Notes under the pieces: model-generated | What the model was told of the DNA's origin: nothing | The model's input: the letters and a program-made list of their open reading frames with translations, nothing else | Database searches by the model: none | Part shown: piece by piece, positions 7,482-12,898 of the stretch | How the letters are laid out: each line of letters opens with the position of its first letter | Position numbering within the stretch: position 1 is the first letter of the stretch | Made by a program: the position numbers and the translations under genes | Origin: Terfezia claveryi | Taxonomy: Eukaryota > Ascomycota > Pezizomycetes > Pezizales > Pezizaceae | NCBI GenBank assembly: GCA_015179025.1 | Contig: WHUX01000718.1 | Coordinates: forward strand, 1-12,898 | Length of the DNA stretch: 12,898 bases | Direction of reading: 5' to 3'

Positions 7482-7583
7482 CGTGAATGCCCATGCATAT
7501 GCCAAGTATCCATACATGCATAAGCCTGCATATGCAACTCCCAGATAGGAAAGGGGAAAGGACTTTTGTTCCACGCCTCCGTA
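7482..7583 (-). repeat. Right terminal inverted repeat with CATATG subterminal array
   Basis: Read from 7583 inward on the minus strand: TACGGAGGCGTGGAACAAAA, then a TTTCCCCTTTCC stretch, TTGCATATGCAGG, TTATGCATG and ACTTGGCATATGCATG. It matches the left arm in order and spacing. Confidence 0.75.
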
Positions 7584-7981
7584 CCTATATTTATAACTTC
7601 TAATATATGTAATCTAATAGTAAGCAAATAGGTAATCTCAGCTATATAAAATGTTACCGGTAGCTTCTAACAATTGATTATAATATATATTATACTCTAG
7701 CCCTTAAGGTCTTAAGTGTGTCTACAAGAACTTAATGCAGCAAGAACAGCTCACATAAATGTACTGGAATTAAACTTTATCAATGCTTTTTTTCAAACTA
7801 ATGAGGTGAAAGATTATGGTTTAAGAAGCAATATTGTGAGAACCTCTGCAGTACAAGTATATATTGTCTAGCTAGAGAGGGAAGCCATCTTAATGGTCAT
7901 TCAAAATACAATAGCATTTTAAGTTATTGTGGCTCTTAGCAGAAGGAAGCTACATGCATGGTACTACATATAACCCTAAAG
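7584..7981. other. AT-rich spacer between transposon ends
   Basis: No coding signal and no clear repeat. It separates the complete element's right end from a second, diverged right end of the same family, so it may itself be the interior of an older, nested or truncated copy. Confidence 0.4.
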
Positions 7982-8043
7982 GCGTGCATATGCAGGTTGT
8001 CCAAATGGGAAGGAGGAACAGGCTTTTGGAATGCGCCTTCGTA
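7982..8043 (-). repeat. Lone diverged right terminus of the TACGGAGG transposon family
   Basis: On the minus strand from 8043 it reads TACGAAGGCGCATTCCAAAA, then GCCTGTTCCTCCTTCCCATTT, then CTGCATATGCACG. This is the same order of elements (terminus, CCTT block, GGGA/CATTTGG, CATATGC) as the right end at 7482-7583, but more diverged. No matching left terminus was seen nearby. It is probably an older, truncated copy, or the outer end of an element into which the 6398-7583 copy inserted. Confidence 0.65.
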
Positions 8044-9464
8044 CTTTACTCAGTTTGATCGATGCATAAAAGGTGTGCGTAAAGGCTTTCTCCAATGCAC
8101 GGTTGGGTTTTCATTGAGACAAATAATGGGATCAGGAGTTGTATTGGGACCATCATTAACACGTGCTCATTATACCATCCGACAGTCCCTAATGAATTGC
8201 TATGCAGTTGCTTCGAGTACTAGCAGGTAGCACATGGGTACCCGTATGCGTTAAACTCGAGCTCAGTTGTTAACGTATGTAAACATATGATTCTACTGGT
8301 TGGTAGACTATTCAGTACGTAGTTCATGTACCTGAACCCCGTTTATCATTCGAGCTGCAAATTGTGGAAAGAAAGGGATTGTTTGTGAGGTACTAATCGA
8401 ACGACAGAGCACTAGTCACGTTTCACCAAACTCTTCTTCAAAGAACACGGTAAGTTAGGACTTCATATACGCATTTATCTTCTCTTTTTGATCTAGCGGT
8501 CTACTTCCAAATCAAACGGGCGTGCGTGGGAAGATACAAGCTATACACCAGTTGTTCATAATATGTCAGGTGTAGACATTCTATAGGCACTCACTTAGGC
8601 TGATGGGATTAAGGCTCTTTATTTTGCAAGGGCGCTATATATTCACAATGGATAGCTAAAGAACAGAATCCTCAAATTGCAAAAAATTAGGATCTAGGTT
8701 TTACCTCTTCGGTTTATCTTGCACTACTATGTTATAAGTATGATTTATGCTATCCTACTCATACTGTACTACCGAGAGAACTGTACAGTACATATATTTT
8801 GCTGACCACGGAATATGAAGCATAAAAGCGGAGCAATCAAGATTAAACCACGAGATGAAAAGAATTGCCACTTGTGTTTGATCCTCAAAGGAGGTCTTCC
8901 CGTGTCAGTACTAGTTCGTGATAGTTATTGTGAGACTAGTCCAAATGGGTCTTAGTAGGGTAGTCTCGTGCCCGGCCATCGTGTACGGTAGACGACATAC
9001 GTGGTGCGGCTCTTTGAGCTTTTTGTTTTGTATTCTGGTCGCCAAGCTAAAAACAAGGTAGGATATGAATATTTGAGGCACAACGCAGCTATCCGTGGCA
9101 CCATTGCTACTACCTATCACTAGATGTCCTATGGCGCTCCTATAGACTAGAGTAATTATTCAACACTCACTTATACCAATCATAAGGTATTATATGAATC
9201 AAGTAGATCGTGCAGAATTTCCAGGTATATGCCACTCAGTCCTACGGATACTGGTGTCTTGGAACATTGCACTGGCGAGATGTATTGATTACTATGGGAC
9301 CATGCATCTCGGTACTGGAACTGATTGTTCAGTTGTGGGATAATAGATTACCTAGTTAATTAACAGAGCGTTCGTTTACCTACCTAATCCCGGTGCCGGG
9401 TTTCAACTGTGTTACGTTAGTGGTCTTCCCCATTACCTTTTTGCTCTCCTATTCGTATACACAG
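8044..9464. other. Long intergenic region, nothing recognised
   Basis: About 1.4 kb without a supportable gene. Open stretches (for example 69 codons at 8911-9120, minus; 63 codons at 9417-9608, minus) have no motif and no splice-bounded partners. A minor inverted repeat TACTGTAC/GTACAGTA lies at 8762-8790. The right part should contain the promoter of the ankyrin-vWA gene. Confidence 0.5.
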
Positions 9465-9519
9465 ATGTCTTCGGAGAATTACAATCTCACAAATCGTCAC
9501 GAGTTGATCCACATGGCAG
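9465..9519 (+). other. Possible upstream coding exon or uORF of the ankyrin-vWA gene
   Basis: ATG 9465 opens MSSENYNLTNRHELIHMA. Read directly it is a 22-codon uORF ending at TAA 9531-9533. If an intron 9520-9687 (donor GTTTGC, acceptor CTGTTGCAG) is removed, it joins in phase through V-T-E to the ATG at 9696, adding about 21 residues to the protein. The donor is weak, so the downstream ATG remains the preferred start. Confidence 0.25.
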
Positions 9520-9695
9520 GTTTGCCTAGGTAATGCTGGTGCAGCGCATGCATCAAAGACATTTGCATCTGACCGAAGATTAAGAACTAAATTACAGACC
9601 TTTCTCACGGGACACGCTCACGATATACATTTACCACTTCACCCAAGCTCTTTGATACGGAAGAAACTTAGGCTTACACTGTTGCAGTAACAGAA

Positions 9696-12047
9696 ATGAC
9701 GACCGATCTCCGACGTGACGGGGGGGTCTTCCGGCATCATAGCGAAAGCGAAAGCTCATTTTCTGCTAAATCTCAATCGGGGCTTAAAATTAACCTCGAT
9801 GAGCGCTCTGAATCACTCCTGCATCACACGGTCCAATCTGGCAATCATGAGAAAGTTCAACAACTCCTCCAGCGTCCGTCACGGCATTCTAGGTCACGAA
9901 ACACGATTGAGGGCGTTGACCTACATTTTGTAGACTCGCATGGCTTTACTGCTCTTCATTATGCAGTCCGAGGAGGATTCCCCGAAGTTGTGAAATCTCT
10001 ACTAGACTTTTCCGGAGGTCGCTTGACTGAGGTCAGAGATAATGCGGGGAAATCTGCCATGCATTGGGCTGCCCAGCTTGGGGCATTGAACACCGTGGAG
10101 CTGTTGTGCAAAGCTAAGGCCAGTGTGATTGCCGAGGACAGATTTGGCTGGATGCCATTGCACTACCTTTGCGTTTCCGAGACAGCGCGTGATAACCAGC
10201 TTGAAAATGAAGTAATCACCATCATGAAACTCATGATTCAGCAGAAGTCGCCTCGGGGGGAAGAAATGCGAATATGGTTGGTGAGGGACACGCAAGGCAG
10301 GACACCATTACATTTGGCCGCTATGAATGGGGTTACGAAACTCGTCTTCCGAACGCTCCTTGAGCTGGAGCCAAATTACCCTCTTGCACGAATGAGGGAC
10401 ACAAATGGGTGGAACTCGTTGCATTGGGCGGTTTTCGGGGGGCAAATTGGAATTTTGGAGACTTTGATAGAGGCTGCTGAAATTACAGGATCGAATGTGG
10501 CGGACAATATTAATGAGCAAACGGCGGAAGGATGGTCCGCATTGCATTTAACCGCGATGGCCGTCCGGAGTGGATCGGCAAGTAAGATAAGGGAAATACT
10601 TCTGGAGGAGCGCGGCACAAAAACATTGCTGGAAGATAAAAAAGGGAGAATTCCACTTTACTTTGCCCATCTACAGTCCTCCAATTCTCCTAGGATAAAG
10701 GGCGTAAAGGACATGATTTCGCCGCTGAGGGGGGGTGGTGCAGGAGAAGCTTACCGGAAGAGGTTCAGCCCTGGGAAGACGGCGTTTAATGTGAGTCCCG
10801 GCCCCAATACCGTACAGTCACCCAACTTGATTAATACCTCCACAATATATATTCCTAACAAGGGGTTGCCATGTTATAATTTAGGAGATCAAACGGCGTC
10901 GTGAAGCATATCTCATGAGGTCGAAGGTCCTGACTTTCCCGCGCGACCCAGCTTCAGTCCCTGGGTGTTCATGGACTTATAAGGAATGTCTCACACGTCT
11001 CCAGACAATTATTCAGCAAAAGCAGCTCGAGCCAATCTTCACAGCTATCCATAGTGATCTTTCCGTTGTGCTCTTCCCATATGCGAGCTCATTTTCCACA
11101 CTACCACTGGCTGTGAAAGCTCTCCCGACATCCCCCCTAACGCCCCCGATCCCGAACGAGCTTGTAGTGGATTTAGGGGCCCTTACATTATATGATCACG
11201 CGGTCGTTATTGATGATTCCTCAAACATGGGTTTTGCGCATGGTGGCTCGCGGCGGGAGTCCGTGCTGTGTGTGCTACGAAACATAAGCGTCATTAACCA
11301 ATTTCTCAATAGCCCCCGAGGAAGAGAATTAAAAACATTATGTTTTTCAAGTGCTCCTAAAGCTAATGGAAGATTGAATTCTTCAGGAGGATTTGATGGA
11401 TGGGTAAATTCCCATAATTTTGGAGGTCATTCTCGAGTTGGAACCGGGGTATGGGAGGCTGTGGTAAAGCCATTGCTTGAAGATTGGAAGATACAGCGGC
11501 CCATGGTTGTCATGATTTTAACAGACGGACAAATTGATCCCGTGGAAGCCGACATACTGGAAAGGGCTATGTTACGGGCAACGAGGAAGATGCGCGATTT
11601 GCGGGCGAGTGGGGCAATTTTATTCCAGTTTGTGAATTTCGGGTCTCCTGCAGGAGGATATGGGGCCAACAAATCTAGTGAGCAACAGGTTCTAGAGATG
11701 TTCATCAATCATCCGGAGTTGGGGAGGGTAGTTGATGTTCTTAATTGGGAAACAGGTACGTCCTCGTATTGTCAGAATCGGGGGGGCTAATTAAATACTC
11801 ATTACTCTCTCCTAGATCAGTGGGAGTGGCAGAGACGCAGCTGGTGAAGATATTCCGTGATGAGGATGGGCGGAGCCCTACACAGTCGAAAGCTGCAGTG
11901 GAAAAGATGGGGCGGATGCTCTTGGGGCCGATGATGACAAGTGTAAGTTCCTGTCATAAAGGATCCTCCGGGAATCAATCAACGACTAAACTTTTTGGAG
12001 GATATAGTATAGAAGAGCATTCTCAACTGGGGGTGGAGATGAGATAG
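9696..12047 (+). CDS. Ankyrin-repeat and von Willebrand factor A domain protein
   Basis: Three exons, 9696-10790, 10885-11755 and 11821-12047, join in phase to a 730-residue protein. Residues 1-39 are a Ser/Arg-rich leader. Seven or more ankyrin repeats follow (about 40-60, 82-108, 115-141, 150-183, 200-226, 237-263, 278-305, perhaps 316-335), with hallmarks such as GFTALHYAVRGG, GKSAMHWAAQLG, GRTPLHLAAMNG, GWNSLHWAVFGG and GWSALHLTAM. After a basic linker (EIKRRREAYLMR) comes a vWA-like domain (about 465-655): core strand HAVVIDDSSNM, GVWEAVVKPLLEDW, VVMILTDGQID and GAILFQFVNFG. The MIDAS motif DxSxS reads D475-D-S-S-N, so the last serine is Asn, while D579 of LTDG is kept. Expected role: an intracellular scaffold binding partners through both domains; the substrate is unknown. 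There is no signal peptide or TM segment. The C-terminus after 11942 is less certain, because GTAAGT at 11943 could be another donor. The frame is intact, unlike the two upstream genes. Confidence 0.85.
10791..10884 (+). other. Intron 1 of the ankyrin-vWA gene
   Basis: Donor GTGAGT, branch-like TCCTAACA at 10853-10860, acceptor AATTTAG; 94 bases. It joins phase 0 to phase 0 (KTAFN-EIKRRR) and removes the TGA at 10902 that would otherwise split the ankyrin and vWA halves into two apparent genes. Confidence 0.85.
11756..11820 (+). other. Intron 2 of the ankyrin-vWA gene
   Basis: Donor GTACGT, branch-like GGCTAATT at 11785-11792, acceptor ATCAG at 11816-11820; 65 bases. The nearer TAG acceptor at 11815 would give a stop after nine codons. 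The CAG at 11820 keeps the frame and gives NWET-V-GVAETQLVKIFRDEDG. Confidence 0.75.
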
Positions 12048-12494
12048 GGAGGGATGATTGTGGCACGACTGAGTCAAAACAGCGACGAGGTATTGAGTGA
12101 AGTGGGAGTGAGATATGGATAAATCCTAGGGTTGAACCGATAGCGATGGCGAAGACCAGTAAGTTAAATAAACTCCAGAGACGACTAGACAGGTGTGGGG
12201 AATGATTGAGCAAGGGAAACCGAAATAGGACAAGAACGAGGGACGTCAAGCGGCAATATAACCACTACTGCTCTGAGCTGGAAAGACATTGGCCACGATA
12301 GATATGGATTTGCTTATGGGAGAAAGCTTTTTCTAGACAGAAATGAGTACAGCATGAATATGTGGTAGTTTTGTTTATATTCTGTGTAGTAGCTTTACTG
12401 ATTTGACAGAATATATATAGACAATATAATTCATCAGCTTAAGTTTAGTTCTCTAATAGATATGATCACTTATGCTTGCAGAAGCAAAGACACA
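12048..12494. other. 3' flank of the ankyrin-vWA gene
   Basis: Presumed 3' UTR followed by AT-rich sequence (for example ATATATATAG near 12411-12420). No coding signal was seen. Confidence 0.45.
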
Positions 12495-12768
12495 TGTAGG
12501 AAAGGCTTCCATGTGTGGCCATGATATGAAATCTTGGGGATTCCTATAAAAGGATCCCCAATTCTATCCTCTCTTGTACTCTCTCCCTCCTCAGGCAATG
12601 TCTTGTACTTTAGCCGAGCTCAATATATTACGTTCCTCCTTGGAACCACACACTCTCTCTATCTACCATAGTCCCATAGTCCAGAGTTCCCACAGTCACA
12701 GCCCCATTACACTCTCTCTACGAATCTCTGCCTTCTCGCTATTTTCTCAACCCACTTAAAGTCTTCCA
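12495..12768 (+). mobile_element. Possible LTR of a retrotransposon cut by the window edge
   Basis: A 274-base interval bounded by TG (TGTAGGAAAGG) and CA (CTTCCA) contains a TATA box, CTATAAAAGG, at 12545-12554, and a CT-rich downstream stretch. It is followed by TTGTAATCAGAGAC at 12772-12785. That resembles the TGGTAATCAGAG-type initiator-tRNA-Met primer-binding site of Copia-like elements, but imperfectly. No second LTR, gag or pol is visible, so the alternative is an ordinary TATA promoter with a CT-rich start region for a gene leaving the window. Confidence 0.3.
12545..12594 (+). promoter_or_regulatory. TATA box with CT-rich initiator region
   Basis: CTATAAAAGG at 12545-12554 is followed within 15-45 bases by pyrimidine-rich TCCTCTCTTGTACTCTCTCC (about 12567-12586), a common fungal core-promoter layout. 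It points rightward, towards sequence outside the window; it may be the promoter of the possible LTR. Confidence 0.5.
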
Positions 12769-12785
12769 TTCTTGTAATCAGAGAC

Positions 12786-12898
12786 TCGCAGTCTTGACGA
12801 TAGCCATTGTGGATGCCTTTGAATCTGTCATGACGAGGACTTTCTCCTCTTGTGACTCCAATGCCCCCTCATATCCGGGCAACTTCTCCATCCCAGAC
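12786..12898 (+). other. Possible start of a coding region running off the right edge
   Basis: One frame stays open from at least 12779 to the window end, reading ...VDAFESVMTRTFSS, then CDSNAPSYPGNFSIPD. An internal ATG is at 12829. It would fit a gag N-terminus if the LTR call is right, or a host gene's N-terminus. It is too short to assign. Confidence 0.2.

Larger units (their letters stand above)
6398..7583. mobile_element. 1186-bp TA-bordered DNA transposon remnant
   Basis: The left end 6398-6503 and right end 7482-7583 are inverted copies. The outer 23 bases agree except for two transitions (TACGGAGGYGYGGAACAAAA, then GTC). Both are followed by TTTCCCCTTTC, GGGA, and a subterminal array of CATATGC motifs that ends in ACTTGGCATATGCA. 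Each end is bordered by TA, consistent with a Tc1/mariner-type TA target, although TA may instead belong to the repeat. A DDE-transposase C-terminal remnant lies inside on the minus strand. The element is internally deleted: only about 66 transposase residues remain. Confidence 0.8.

Noticed and set aside
8762..8790. TACTGTAC/GTACAGTA inverted repeat as a terminator or operator
   Set aside because: An 8-bp stem with a 13-base loop is expected by chance in AT-rich DNA of this length and has no associated gene.
10915..11790. Separate vWA gene starting at ATG 10915
   Set aside because: The frame is open upstream to an acceptor at 10884 that joins in phase to a perfect donor at 10790/10791 after the ankyrin exon, and the open frame past 11755 runs into an intron.
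12828..12838. GTCATGACGAG matching the palindrome at 2595-2608
   Set aside because: The 11-base match does not extend and has no surrounding array; probably chance.
1..12898. A CRISPR array, prophage, toxin-antitoxin or other bacterial defence system
   Set aside because: Spliceosomal introns and fungal protein families throughout; no regularly spaced direct repeats and no bacterial-type operon.

Overview
The window looks like a piece of a filamentous fungal (probably ascomycete) nuclear genome. The genes have short spliceosomal introns of about 55-95 bases with GTRNGT-type donors, CTAAC-like branch sites and YAG acceptors. Intergenic DNA is long and AT-rich, and remnants of DNA transposons are scattered through it. 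The lineage is not determinable from this sequence alone; a transposon-rich Pezizomycete-like genome is only a guess. No bacterial operon, rRNA, tRNA or CRISPR array was seen.

Layout. 607-1536 (+) is a gene for a 309-residue low-complexity Asp/Arg/Gly/Tyr/Asn-rich protein with an ordered-looking C-terminal segment; its frame is interrupted by two opposite one-base shifts at G runs. 1537-2946 is non-coding except for a compact repeat and palindrome cluster (2595-2711) that resembles the end of a DNA transposon. 2947-4877 (+) is a seven-exon ferroportin (SLC40) iron-transporter homologue. Its splice sites are intact, but at least three single-base frame breaks lie inside exons. 4878-8045 is a transposon graveyard: a 715-bp element with ~122-bp terminal inverted repeats (5106-5820), a 1186-bp element with TA-bordered inverted repeats that carries a DDE transposase remnant (6398-7583), and a lone diverged right terminus of the same family (7982-8043). 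8044-9464 holds nothing recognisable. 9696-12047 (+) is an intact three-exon gene for a 730-residue protein with seven or more ankyrin repeats followed by a von Willebrand factor A domain whose metal-site motif is altered. The right end (12495-12898) resembles an LTR followed by a tRNA-primer-like site, or else the promoter of a gene that leaves the window.

The three genes show no sign of working in one pathway. The most useful outputs are the spliced gene models, several of whose exons cannot be found by looking for ATG-initiated ORFs, and the repeat families. No convincing new multi-gene system was found. The best leads are the ANK-vWA architecture with its altered MIDAS motif, the divergence of the ferroportin metal-site positions, the two inverted-repeat families, and the question whether the frame breaks in two neighbouring genes are biological or assembly errors.
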